A stretch of DNA of 64,000 nucleotides, taken from the NCBI GenBank assembly GCA_963765625.1, contig CAVXXD010000010.1, positions 372,001-436,000 on the forward strand. Reading direction: 5' to 3'. A program made the position numbers and the translations under genes. The stretch comes from CAVXXD01 sp963765625. Lineage in GTDB: Bacteria > Actinomycetota > Geothermincolia > Geothermincolales > Geothermincolaceae. Shown in pieces: positions 32,865 through 42,575 of this stretch; positions within the stretch are counted from its first letter, which is position 1; every line of letters starts with the position of its first letter. The notes under the pieces were generated by a model, which did no database searches, was not told where the DNA came from, and was given only the letters and a program-made list of their open reading frames with translations.

Positions 32865-35843
32865 ATGAAGAGGCTGGGGACCGCACTGATAACCATGCTC
32901 ATAGTGACGGGGCTTGCCGTATCTCCCGCTTCTTCGCAGGTGAGCGCTGCCCCCGTCCCACATGCCGCCGCGAGTGAGGCCCGGTACGCCGGGTGGAGCG
33001 TGGGCAACTCCCTGGGCGGCTACGGCACCATCCTCCACACCACCGACGGCGAGCACTGGGCCAGGCAGGGGTCGGCGGGCACAATCCCCGACGTGGCCCT
33101 CGCCGGAGTCGCCGCGTTGGACGCCGGCAACTGCTGGGTGGTGGGCAGCAACGTCGACGGTTACGGCACCATCCTGCGGACCATCGACGGAGGCGCCACC
33201 TGGGTCAGGCAAGGGTCGGCCGCCACAGTTCCCGACGAAGGCCTGCTGAAGATAAGCGCCGTAGACGCGGAAACCGCCTGGGCGACAGGCAGTAACGGGA
33301 CCGTTATTTTCACCGCCGACGGCGGCGCCACCTGGACCTCCAAACACACCGGCGACATCCCGCTGGTCAACCTGCAGGGTGTCTTCGCCATCGACGCCGA
33401 CAACGTCTGGGTCACCGGCGGGCCCGACGGCGGCTACGGCACCATCTGCCGGACCAACGACGGCGGCGCGTCCTGGGAAAGAAAGGGCGGGCCGGGGATT
33501 TTCCCCGTCTCCCAGATACAGGACGTCCACGCCGTGGACCTGGACAACGCCTGGTTCGTCAACCAGACCACGGGAGGCAGCGAGCCGGTGATGTCGGCGC
33601 TACAGACCACCGACGGCGGCGAAACCTGGACGGGTTTCAGGCTGGGCACGGCGGGCGACACCAACGCAGTGACCACGGTGAGCGACGATGTCGTCTGGGC
33701 GGTATGCGACTACAGCGGCATCTTTCGCACCGACGACAACGGCGCGGACGGCTTCCCGCCGCAGACGGCGGCGCCGGGCTCCCTCTACCTGATGTGCATC
33801 GACGCCGAGAACAGCAGCACGGCCTGGGCATGCGGGGGCATCCACGACGGCACGGGCGAGCACGGCATCATCGAGCATACCTCGGACGGTGGCGCCACCT
33901 GGGTCAGCCAGGCCGAGCCCCTAACCGGGCTGTCGGGCATCTCCGTCGTCAGCCTCCCGGCCGGCGACTTCTATTTCGCCGAGGGTTACACCGGCCCCGG
34001 CTTCCAGGAATACCTCTGCCTGGGCAACCCCTGCAGCGTCCCGGTGACGGTGGACGTGACCTACCTCTTCACCGACGGCACCTCCAGCGAGCGGGCTTAC
34101 AACATCCCCGCCCTCTCCCGCTTCACCGCCAACGTCAACGCCGAGGTGGGGCCGGACCGGGAAGTGTCCATAGTATGCTCCTCCGATGCTTCTTTCGTGG
34201 CCGAGCGCCCCATGTACTTCGACTACACCGGGGCGGGCGCTTCGTGGACCGGGGGGTCGGACGTGATAGGGGCGGCCCGTGCTTCGTACGCCTGGTACTT
34301 CGCCGAGGGCTACACCGGCTCCGGTTTCGACGAATGGGTCTGCATCCTCAACCCCGGCAACGTCACCGCTTCCCTGACCCTGGAATTCCAGACCCAGGAA
34401 GCAGGGTTGATGGTGCCCAACGGCACATACAACGTCCCAGCCCACTCCCGCGCCACCTTCAAGGCCAACGACCTCCTCGGCGGAGGGAGTTACCAGGCTT
34501 CTTTAAAGATCACCTCCGACGCCCCGGTGGTGGCCGAGCGCGCCACCTACTTCGACTACCAGGGGCTGGGGGCATGGGGCTGGACGGGCGGGCACTGCGT
34601 CATGGGCGCGCCCATCCTGGGCCGTGACTACTACTTCGCCGAAGGCTACACCGGCGCCGGTTTCGAGGAATGGCTGACCCTTCAGAACCCGGGTGAAGAA
34701 GCCGTCTCCGTGCACGCTTCTTACCAGCTGGCTTCGGGCGGACCGGTGGAGAAGGACTACGCCGTCCCCGCCGCCAGCCGCGCTACCGTTTACGTGCCCA
34801 ACGAGGTAGGCATAGACCAGGACGTCAGCGTCCACCTCTCCTCGGACGACTGGTTCCTGGCCGAGCGGCCCATGTACTTCGACTACCGGGGCGCCGGTCC
34901 CACCCCCCGGGACTGGACGGGCGGGCACTGCGTCATCGGGGCCGACTCCCCGGGCACGGACTGGTTCTTCGCCGAGGGCTACACCGGATTCGATTTCGAC
35001 CAGTGGTTCTGCATCCAGAACCCCGGCGGGTCCGACGCACACGTCCAGATAGCCTATTACGCCGAGGGCAGCGCCTCCCCCAACCCCACCGAGCACACCG
35101 TACCCGCCAACTCCCGCCGGACCATCTACGTCAAAGCCGACGCCGGCCAGGGTTTCACCATCAGCGCCAGGATCGCCTCCGACCAGCCGGTGATCGTGGA
35201 GCGGCCCATGTATTTCAACTACGGCGAGGCCTGGACCGGCGGCCACGACGTTATAGGGCGCAGAATGCCGGGCATCCTGTCGGGCTGGAGTTTCATGATC
35301 GACCCCGGCCACGGCGGCACCGACTCCGGGGCGGTGGGCCCCACCGGCTTGCGCGAGTGTGACGTCAACCTGTCGGTGGCCTTGAAGCTCGAGTCCATGC
35401 TGAAAGCAGACGGGGCCATCGTCCACCTGACCCGCACAGGCGACAGCTACGTCAGCATCGCCGACCGCTGGCAGCAAGCCAACGAACTCGGGGTGGACCG
35501 TTTCATCTCCATCCACCACAACTCGGTGGCCGACTCGAGCGTCAACTACACCGTGGTCCTCATCTCCACCACCGCCGGCACGGAAGCCGAGGACCTGGCT
35601 GCCCGGGCCGCGGATGAGATCTCCCTCGCCCTGGGGATACCCGCCCATGCCGACCCGGTCTGGCGCGTGGACTACGTGGGCGTGCTCAACAACACCACCA
35701 TGCCCTCCGTCCTCACCGAAGCTTCTTTTGTCTCCAACCCGGACGAGGAGCAGCGCCTGCGCGACCCCGCCTACAACCAGCGCGAAGCCGAGGCCATCCG
35801 CCTGGCCGTCGTGCGCCACTGCGGTGGCCCCAAGCCCAGTTAA
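32865..35843 (+). CDS. Secreted N-acetylmuramoyl-L-alanine amidase with propeller and four YFAEG modules
   Basis: 992 residues from ATG 32865 (AAGGGGGT upstream). A signal peptide (MKRLGTALITMLIVTGLAVS) comes first. Then a YCF48-like propeller (about 40-360) with repeats such as GYGTILHTTDGEHW and DGGATWVRQG. Then four modules (about 367-803), each opening with YFAEGYTG-type sequence and closing with ERPMYFDY...TGGHCVIGA. The C-terminal domain (806-992) is Amidase_3: IDPGHGGTDSG (His), LRECDVNLS (Glu), ISIHHNSVAD (His) and LTEASFVSN (Glu), the full zinc and catalytic set. It cleaves the amide bond between muramic acid and the stem peptide. The catalytic end is normal; the large N-terminal part suggests a surface-anchored or adhesive enzyme. 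Confidence 0.88.
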   Translation: MKRLGTALITMLIVTGLAVSPASSQVSAAPVPHAAASEARYAGWSVGNSLGGYGTILHTTDGEHWARQGSAGTIPDVALAGVAALDAGNCWVVGSNVDGYGTILRTIDGGATWVRQGSAATVPDEGLLKISAVDAETAWATGSNGTVIFTADGGATWTSKHTGDIPLVNLQGVFAIDADNVWVTGGPDGGYGTICRTNDGGASWERKGGPGIFPVSQIQDVHAVDLDNAWFVNQTTGGSEPVMSALQTTDGGETWTGFRLGTAGDTNAVTTVSDDVVWAVCDYSGIFRTDDNGADGFPPQTAAPGSLYLMCIDAENSSTAWACGGIHDGTGEHGIIEHTSDGGATWVSQAEPLTGLSGISVVSLPAGDFYFAEGYTGPGFQEYLCLGNPCSVPVTVDVTYLFTDGTSSERAYNIPALSRFTANVNAEVGPDREVSIVCSSDASFVAERPMYFDYTGAGASWTGGSDVIGAARASYAWYFAEGYTGSGFDEWVCILNPGNVTASLTLEFQTQEAGLMVPNGTYNVPAHSRATFKANDLLGGGSYQASLKITSDAPVVAERATYFDYQGLGAWGWTGGHCVMGAPILGRDYYFAEGYTGAGFEEWLTLQNPGEEAVSVHASYQLASGGPVEKDYAVPAASRATVYVPNEVGIDQDVSVHLSSDDWFLAERPMYFDYRGAGPTPRDWTGGHCVIGADSPGTDWFFAEGYTGFDFDQWFCIQNPGGSDAHVQIAYYAEGSASPNPTEHTVPANSRRTIYVKADAGQGFTISARIASDQPVIVERPMYFNYGEAWTGGHDVIGRRMPGILSGWSFMIDPGHGGTDSGAVGPTGLRECDVNLSVALKLESMLKADGAIVHLTRTGDSYVSIADRWQQANELGVDRFISIHHNSVADSSVNYTVVLISTTAGTEAEDLAARAADEISLALGIPAHADPVWRVDYVGVLNNTTMPSVLTEASFVSNPDEEQRLRDPAYNQREAEAIRLAVVRHCGGPKPS

Positions 35844-35935
35844 GGAACCGAGGACCGGCAGGCGCCAGCCGTCGGTATGCTAGAATCAGCTTATCGTGCA
35901 TAAAGGGGTATTGCTTGTTGTGAGGAGGTCATTCC

Positions 35936-38575
35936 ATGAAGATACCGGAGTACCGCAAGACCGAGAGCGGCAAGAAGATGGGCGGGAAAAGCGTCAAGCT
36001 GCTTCTGGCGATAGTTATGGTGGCGATAACGGCCGCGGCGGGCATCCTGACGCTCGCGCCGGCCGCCTATGCCGGAGCCGGCTGGTCGCTGCCCGTAAAC
36101 GTGTCCCTGGGGACCACTGCCGGGAATTTCGAACCCCAGATAGCGCTGGACGCGGATGGCCAGCCCCACACGGTCTGGACCGAGTATGACGAAGTAGCCA
36201 ACACCAGTCAGGTCCGCTACTCCACCGACCCCGGCAGTGGCTGGACCGCTCCGGCCGTTCTTTCCCCCGCCGGCAACAACGGCGCAGGACCCTGGATGGC
36301 GCTGGACGCGGACAGCCGCCCCCACGTGGTCTGGATGGGGTCCGACGGCGTGAATGATCTTATCTACTACTCCGCCTGGACCGGCAGCGGCTGGACCGCT
36401 CCGCACAGCATCTCTCCCGGATTAACCATGAACAAGGATCCCCAGATAGCGCTGGACGCCGACGGCCGGCCCCATGTGGTCTGGCGGGGGATAGCCGATA
36501 CGTACTATGGGACCTATTATTCCACCTTATCCGGCAGCGGCTGGACCGCCCCGGTCTGCTTATCTCCCGTCAATCAGAATAACTACAATCACCAGATGGC
36601 GCTGGACGCGGATGGCCGGCCCCACGTAGTCTGGTCAGGGTCCAACGGCACGAGCAACCTCATCCTCTACTCCACCAACCCCGGCAGCGGCTGGACGCCC
36701 CCCGTCGACATCTCCCCCGGTACCAACAAAAACGTCAACCCCCACATAGCGCTGGACGCGGATGGACGGCCCCACGTGGTCTGGCGGGCGTCCGGCTCCC
36801 CGGGCAGGCAGATCTATTACTCCACCAACCCCGGCAGCGGCTGGACCGCTGCCTTGGCTGTATCCACCGGGTACAACACCGACTCGAACCCCCGCATCAC
36901 GCTGGACCCGGGCGGCAAACCCCACGTGGTCTGGAATAATGACGACGGCATGGTCAATTACGCGACCGACACCGGCAGCGGCTGGATCGCCCCAGCCGTT
37001 CTTTCGACTAGCAGCATATTTAACGGCTACCCCGAGATAGCCCTGGACCCGGGCGGCAACCCGCACGTGGTCTGGACCGGCCAGGTCGACTCCACTTTCA
37101 GGATCCACTACGCGAAGAACACCGGCAGCGGCTGGACCAACCCCTACGTGCTCTCCACGGGAATCAACGACAATGTCTACCCCCAGGTTGCCCTGGACAC
37201 GGGCGGCAGTCCCCACGTGGTCTGGTCCGGTGGCGAAGGAAATAGGCAGATCTGGTACAGCCAGGACCAGCGAGAGGCCTTCTACTTCGCCGAGGGCTAC
37301 ACCGGCGAGGGCTTCCAGGAATACCTCTGCCTGGGCAACCCTTCCGGCGCGGCGCTGTCCGTAAACGTCACCTACCTCTATGCCGACGGCACTTTCCTGG
37401 ACAGGACCTACGACGTTCCCGCGCTTTCGCGCTTCACCGCCGACGTCAACGCCGAGGCGGGTGAGGACCGGGAAGTCTCCATCAAGTGCGGCGCTTCCTC
37501 CTCCTTCGTGGCTGAGCGGCCCATGTACTTCGACTACACCGGCGGAGGAGGCAGCTGGACCGGGGGGCATGACGCGGTGGGAGCCGCTTTCCCCTCTCGC
37601 GCCTGGTACTTCGCCGAGGGTTACACCGGCCCCGGTTTCGACGAATACGTCTGCGTGCTCAACCCCGGGACCGCCGACGCCGACCTCACCTTTAACTTCC
37701 AGACCCAGGAGGCGGGGTTAATAGTGCCGGATGGTGCCTACACCGTTCCCGCCCACTCCCGCGCCACCTTCAAGGCCAACGAGCTGCTGGGAAACCAGGC
37801 CTACCAGACTTCCTTGAAACTGGTATCCGACGCTCCGGTGGTGGCCGAGCGCGCCATGTACTTCGATTACCAGGGCACCGGCAGCTGGGGCTGGACCGGG
37901 GGCCACTGCGTGATGGGCACACCCTCCTTCGAGAAAGAATATTTCTTCGCGGAAGGCACTACCCGCCCCGGCTTCGAGGAGTGGCTGACCCTGCAGAACC
38001 CGGGCGCCGCGGCCATCACCGTACACGCCGTCTACCAGTTGGGAACGGGCGAGACGGTTGCCAGGGAATACACCGTGCCCGCCTCCGGCCGCCACACCGC
38101 CTACGTGCCCGACGAGGTGGGGCCGGACCAGGACGCCTCCGTCCGCCTCTTCTCCGCCTCCGGCTTCCTGGCCGAACGGCCCATGTACTTCGATTATCAG
38201 GGCACTGGCATTTGGGGCTGGACCGGGGGACACTGCGTCATCGGGGCCACCGCCCAGGGCGCCGGCTGGTTCTTCGCCGAGGGCTACACCGGCGAGAACT
38301 TCGAGGAGTGGCTGTGCATCCAGAACCCCGGGGACGCCGACGCCAGCGTGGAGATAACCTACTACCCCGAGGGCGGCACCCCCATGGTCAAGGACGCCGT
38401 CACCGTGCCCGCCAATTCCCGCGCCACCGTCAATGTCAACACCGACGCCGGGGCCGGTCTCTCCATCTGCGCCGGGGTTTCCTCGGACCAGCCGGTGATA
38501 GTGGAGCGCCCCATGTACTTCAACTTCCGCGGAGCCTGGAGCGGCGGCCACGACGTAGTGGGCTACATGCCCTGA
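35936..38575 (+). CDS. Secreted beta-propeller protein with four YFAEG modules
   Basis: 879 residues behind GAGGAGG. The signal peptide lies at about residues 20-45 (VKLLLAIVMVAITAAAGILT). Residues about 48-445 contain eight repeats with the pattern SGWTAP..LSP...PQIALDADGRPHVVW, a sialidase/BNR-like propeller. Residues about 449-879 are the four-module cassette, ending GGHDVVGYMP at the C-terminus. It is a close paralogue of the protein at 44809. No catalytic residues are seen. It is probably a cell-surface recognition or scaffold protein. A 40-nt perfect palindrome follows the stop. Confidence 0.82.
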   Translation: MKIPEYRKTESGKKMGGKSVKLLLAIVMVAITAAAGILTLAPAAYAGAGWSLPVNVSLGTTAGNFEPQIALDADGQPHTVWTEYDEVANTSQVRYSTDPGSGWTAPAVLSPAGNNGAGPWMALDADSRPHVVWMGSDGVNDLIYYSAWTGSGWTAPHSISPGLTMNKDPQIALDADGRPHVVWRGIADTYYGTYYSTLSGSGWTAPVCLSPVNQNNYNHQMALDADGRPHVVWSGSNGTSNLILYSTNPGSGWTPPVDISPGTNKNVNPHIALDADGRPHVVWRASGSPGRQIYYSTNPGSGWTAALAVSTGYNTDSNPRITLDPGGKPHVVWNNDDGMVNYATDTGSGWIAPAVLSTSSIFNGYPEIALDPGGNPHVVWTGQVDSTFRIHYAKNTGSGWTNPYVLSTGINDNVYPQVALDTGGSPHVVWSGGEGNRQIWYSQDQREAFYFAEGYTGEGFQEYLCLGNPSGAALSVNVTYLYADGTFLDRTYDVPALSRFTADVNAEAGEDREVSIKCGASSSFVAERPMYFDYTGGGGSWTGGHDAVGAAFPSRAWYFAEGYTGPGFDEYVCVLNPGTADADLTFNFQTQEAGLIVPDGAYTVPAHSRATFKANELLGNQAYQTSLKLVSDAPVVAERAMYFDYQGTGSWGWTGGHCVMGTPSFEKEYFFAEGTTRPGFEEWLTLQNPGAAAITVHAVYQLGTGETVAREYTVPASGRHTAYVPDEVGPDQDASVRLFSASGFLAERPMYFDYQGTGIWGWTGGHCVIGATAQGAGWFFAEGYTGENFEEWLCIQNPGDADASVEITYYPEGGTPMVKDAVTVPANSRATVNVNTDAGAGLSICAGVSSDQPVIVERPMYFNFRGAWSGGHDVVGYMP

Positions 38576-38603
38576 ACGGCATTGTGGGCGAAGTGAAGCA
38601 AAC

Positions 38604-38643
38604 ATTTTAAGAAGGGCCGGCTCGAGCCGGCCCTTCTTAAAAT
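38604..38643. terminator. Perfect 40-nt palindrome, bidirectional terminator
   Basis: ATTTTAAGAAGGGCCGGC and its exact complement meet at a central TCGA, giving an 18-bp stem. It lies 29 nt after a plus-strand stop and 31 nt before the stop of a convergent minus-strand gene. AT-rich flanks (TTTTAA, TTAAAA) fit termination on both strands. Confidence 0.75.
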
Positions 38644-38673
38644 ATATCCTGAAGTACGTCCTGCCTGAATCCC

Positions 38674-41600
38674 TTATCTGAAGCGGAACGGTATCACCAG
38701 AATATAGGAGTTCAATGAACTCCCTCCAGCTGTTGTGACGGCTACCCGGACCAGCCACTGCGCTCCGCTGGGGACCCGGCAACTGATTGTGCCGTCACTC
38801 CAGGTCGTATACTGCGTGGCGGGCACTCCATTGAAAGTCACTACGGATGACCCGATGGATTCACCAAAAGAAGATCCCCTCAGGGTGACCACGCCATTAA
38901 TAAAGGAGATCAGGGGCGTTACGTTGTTCAACACAGGCCTCACGGCAAAATCGAGGCTGTTGGAGGACATGCCGTTGACCTGCACGGACACTTGAACCAC
39001 TTTAGACAGACCGGCAGGAACGACGCAGCTTACTTCCGTGCCGCTCCAAGCCAGGTATGACGATGCGGGGACTCCCGAGAATAACACCCGTGAAGAACCT
39101 TGTGCCACTCCCAGGTTCAGTCCCGTGATAGTCACGGTATCACCGGCAACTCCACTTGTCGGGCTGATGGCCGAAATCGATGGCAACGGCAGGGTGTCGG
39201 TGAAGTGGTGGGTGGCTGCCGGCCAGGCCCACGGCCCAGATGTCCACGGTGTCGGGGTTGGTCTTCGTTACGCAGGGCGTCGAGGCTGAATAGCCATTCG
39301 CCGGTCCATCGTCTCTACCAGGGTCCAGTTGGCCCCGCCGTCGGTGGAGCGCATGATCCAGCTGTCCCCGTTCATGCCGGTCGATGCCACGGCGTAGAAG
39401 ACCTCGCCCTCCAGGGCGGTGACCCACATTACCGAGCTTGCCGGGTCGAGGGAAGTGTTGGCGGCCTGTGTCCAGTTGGCCCCGCCGTCAGAGGTGTAGA
39501 CGATGGTGTTGTCGAATCCCACCGCGCAGCCGTGATCGGCGTCGGTGAAGTCCACCTCCATGAGGGCGGTGTTGACGCCGGAGGTCTGGGGTTCCCAGTT
39601 GGCTCCGCCGTCGGAGGAGTGGAGGATGGTCCCCTCAACCATGTAGTAGCCGCCCACGGCCCAGATCTCTGAGCCCAGGGCGCAGACCCCGGCCAGGTCG
39701 TTGGTGGTCAGGCTCTGGGGCATGAGGTTGCAGGTGGTCCCGTCGTAGCTGTAGACGGTCCCGCCGGAACCCACCAGGTAGGCGAGGCCATCGGTGTAGT
39801 CGATGCCGTAGAGAGGCGTGGTGATGCCTGCAATCGCGGTCCAGGTGATACCTCCGTCGAGGGTCTCGATGGCCCCGCCGCTGCCGCTGACCGCGATGAC
39901 GTGGCTGTCACTGAGGAGCGCCAGGTCCCAGAAGGTGACTGTTGAATAATCGGGGGCCATGTCCTCCCAGGGACCGCTGTTTTCGGACCTGACGATGCCG
40001 ACCCCGCAGGCCCAGACAGTATCGGAGTCCAGCATTCGCACACAGGCCAGGTCGCCGGTGAAGGGCACCGGGGGCAACGGCAGGGTGTCGGTGAAGTGGT
40101 GGGTGGCTGCGGCCAGGCCCACGGCCCAGATGTCCACGGTGTCGGGGTTGTCTTCATTGCGCAGGACGTCGAGGCTGAATAGCCATTCGCCGGTGATCTC
40201 CTCTACCAGGGTCCAGTTGGCCCCGCCGTCGGTGGAGCGCATGATCCAGCTGTCCCCGTTCATGCCGGTCGATGCCACGGCGTAGAAGACCTCGCCCTCC
40301 AGGGCGGTGACCCACATTACCGAGCTTGCCGGGTCGAGGGAAGTGTTGGCGGCCTGTGTCCAGTTGGCCCCGCCGTCAGAGGTGTAGACGATGGTGTTGT
40401 CGAATCCCACCGCGCAGCCGTGATCGGCGTCGGTGAAGTCCACCTCCATGAGGGCGGTGTTGACGCCGGAGGTCTGGGGTTCCCAGTTGGCTCCGCCGTC
40501 GGAGGAGTGGAGGATGGTCCCCTCGACCATGTAGTAGCCGCCCACGGCCCAGATCTCTGAGCCCAGGGCGCAGACCCCGGCCAGGTCGTTGGTGGTCAGG
40601 CTCTGGGGCATGAGGTTGCAGGTGGTCCCGTCGTAGCTGTAGACGGTCCCGCCGGAACCCACCAGGTAGGCGAGGCCATCGGTGTAGTCGATGCCGTAGA
40701 GAGGCGTGGTGATGCCTGCAATCGCGGTCCAGGTGATACCTCCGTCGAGGGTCTCGATGGCCCCGCCGCTGCCGCTGACCGCGATGACGTGGCTGTCACT
40801 GAGGAGCGCCAGGTCCCAGAAGGTGACTGTTGAATAATCGGGGGCCATGTCCTCCCAGGGACCGCCGTTTTCGGACCTGACGATGCCGACCCCGCAGGCC
40901 CAGACGGTATCGGAGTCCAGCTTCGCGGACACAGGCCAGGTCGCCGGTGAAGGGCACCGGGGGCAACGGCAGGGTGTCGGTGAAGTGGTGGGTGGCTGCG
41001 GCCAGGCCCACGGCCCAGATGTCCACGGTGTCGGGGTTGTCTTCGTTGCGCAGGACGTCGAGGCTGAATAGCCATTCGCCGGTGATCTCCTCTACCAGGG
41101 TCCAGTTGGCCCCGCCGTCGGTGGAGCGCATGATCCAGCTGTCCCCGTTCATGCCGGTCGATGCCACGGCGTAGAAGACCTCGCCCTCCAGGGCGGTGAC
41201 CCACATTACCGAGCTTGCCGGGTCGAGGGAAGTGTTGGCGGCCTGTGTCCAGTTGGCCCCACCGTCAGAGGTGTAGACGATGGTGTTGTCGAATCCCACC
41301 GCGCAGCCGTGATCGGCGTCGGTGAAGTCCACCTCCATGAGGGCGGTGTTGACGCCGGAGGTCTGGGGTTCCCAGTTGGCTCCGCCGTCGGAGGAGTGGA
41401 GGATGGTCCCCTCGACCATGTAGTAGCCGCCCACGGCCCAGATCTCTGAGCCCAGGGCGCAGACCCCGGCCAGGTCGTTGGTGGTCAGGCTCTGGGGCAT
41501 GAGGTTGCAGGTGGTCCCGTCGTAGCTGTAGACGGTCCCGCCGGAACCCACCAGGTAGGCGAGGCCATCGGTGTAGTCGATGCCGTAGAGAGGCGTGGTG

Positions 41601-41980
41601 ATGCCTGCAATCGCGGTCCAGGTGATACCTCCGTCGAGGGTCTCGATGGCCCCGCCGCTGCCGCTGACCGCGATGACGTGGCTGTCACTGAGGAGCGCCA
41701 GGTCCCAGAAGGTGACTGTTGAATAATCGGGGGCCATGTCCTCCCAGGGACCGCCGTTTTCGGACCTGACGATGCCGACCCCGCAGGCCCAGACAGTATC
41801 GGAGTCCAGCATTCGCACACAGGCCAGGTCGCCGGTGAAATCATCGGCATATGCAACTCCGGAACCCTGCATAACCGGAATGCCGGTCATGATGACGGCG
41901 GCTGCCAGCAACGCAGCCAGGAATGCTTTCAAGCTCATGCCCAACGGAACAATAGAGATAGGCGTGGCTATCTTTCTCAT
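38674..41980 (-). CDS. Secreted triplicated propeller protein with two C-terminal IPT/TIG domains, four single-base frameshifts
   Basis: It starts at ATG 41980 (GGAGGTTTCAA upstream) with a signal peptide (MSLKAFLAALLAAAVIMTGI). Three nearly identical 296-residue units follow, each a YCF48-like propeller with repeats such as WEPQTSGV and IVYTSDGGANW. The C-terminus has two IPT/TIG Ig-like domains (SISAISPTSGVAGDTVTITG and TPLISFINGVVTLRGSSFGE). One extra base near 40922 and three extra bases in 39200-39320 break the frame; comparing the three copies identifies all four. Removing them gives about 1100 residues in one frame, exactly accounting for the span. The ligand is unknown. The repeats are so alike that assembly error or recent amplification must both be considered. 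Confidence 0.75.
39182..40062 (-). repeat. 888-bp tandem repeat, copy 3 (C-terminal, most diverged)
   Basis: Nearly identical to the other copies from 40062 to about 39320. It then differs by three single-base insertions (near 39215, 39262 and 39300) and passes into the TIG region. It encodes one propeller unit. Confidence 0.8.
40063..40951 (-). repeat. 888-bp tandem repeat, copy 2 (889 bp with one extra base)
   Basis: It matches copy 1 almost base for base. An extra base near 40922 (AGCTTCGCGG against AGCATTCGCA in the others) breaks the frame at the copy junction. Confidence 0.85.
40952..41839 (-). repeat. 888-bp tandem repeat, copy 1 (N-terminal)
   Basis: The in-frame 888-bp unit (296 codons) begins with FTGDLACVRMLDSDTVW right after the signal peptide region. 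The same sequence starts copies 2 and 3. Confidence 0.85.
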
Positions 41981-42260
41981 TTGAAACCTCCATTCGTTTC
42001 CCCGGATAGCACGTAATTGACCCAATTTCAGTAAAACAGCCTAAAAAAAACGATAGCAAAACAGGAATATCATGTCAATTGACGATCCACGCAAGCGCTG
42101 GTTATCCATCCATCATTCAGGGTATAAAGCAACAATAAATAAAGATAGGGCTCACACGTTTCGATGCATCTTTTCGTTGGGCAGCGAAAGGGGGTGGTGG
42201 TTCGGTGTTTTACGCCTGCGCGGTGTCCCGCTGAGTCTTTTCCGGAAAGGAGCGTTTACC

Positions 42261-42560
42261 ATGACAGTCATGGCGATAGTGAAATACCCGCTGAAGTCGG
42301 CCAGGCAGGTCGCAAAACTGTACACGGAGACCATGAAGGTCTCACCCCCCGATTTCTTGACCCGCGGGGAGAGCTATATGAGGTATGCCGACCAAGGCAT
42401 CACTTCTTATTCGATCTTTGAAATCGCCGAAGGGCACGAGATCGTGGGGCTCAAGATACTCGCGGCGTCATACGTCGCGTGTTTCGATATCGAGGGTTTC
42501 GAGGTCGAACTGCCGGTGGTGCTCACGACGGACGAATCTGTATCGCTGTTGGGTATGTAG
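42261..42560 (+). CDS. Conserved small hypothetical protein
   Basis: 99 residues from ATG 42261 (AAAGGAG upstream). It begins MTVMAIVKYPLKSARQVAKL and contains MRYADQGITSYSIFEIAEG, an alternating alpha/beta pattern like dimeric ferredoxin-fold proteins. No catalytic motif is seen. It sits alone between the triplicated propeller gene and a CrtI-like gene, both on the other strand. The open frame extends upstream to 42072, but that part looks non-coding. Confidence 0.65.
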   Translation: MTVMAIVKYPLKSARQVAKLYTETMKVSPPDFLTRGESYMRYADQGITSYSIFEIAEGHEIVGLKILAASYVACFDIEGFEVELPVVLTTDESVSLLGM

Positions 42561-42575
42561 ATGTAGTCTCCCTCT

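Noticed and set aside
39182..41839. CRISPR-like array
   Set aside because: The repeats are 888 bp, coding and in frame, with no short direct repeats, spacers or cas genes.
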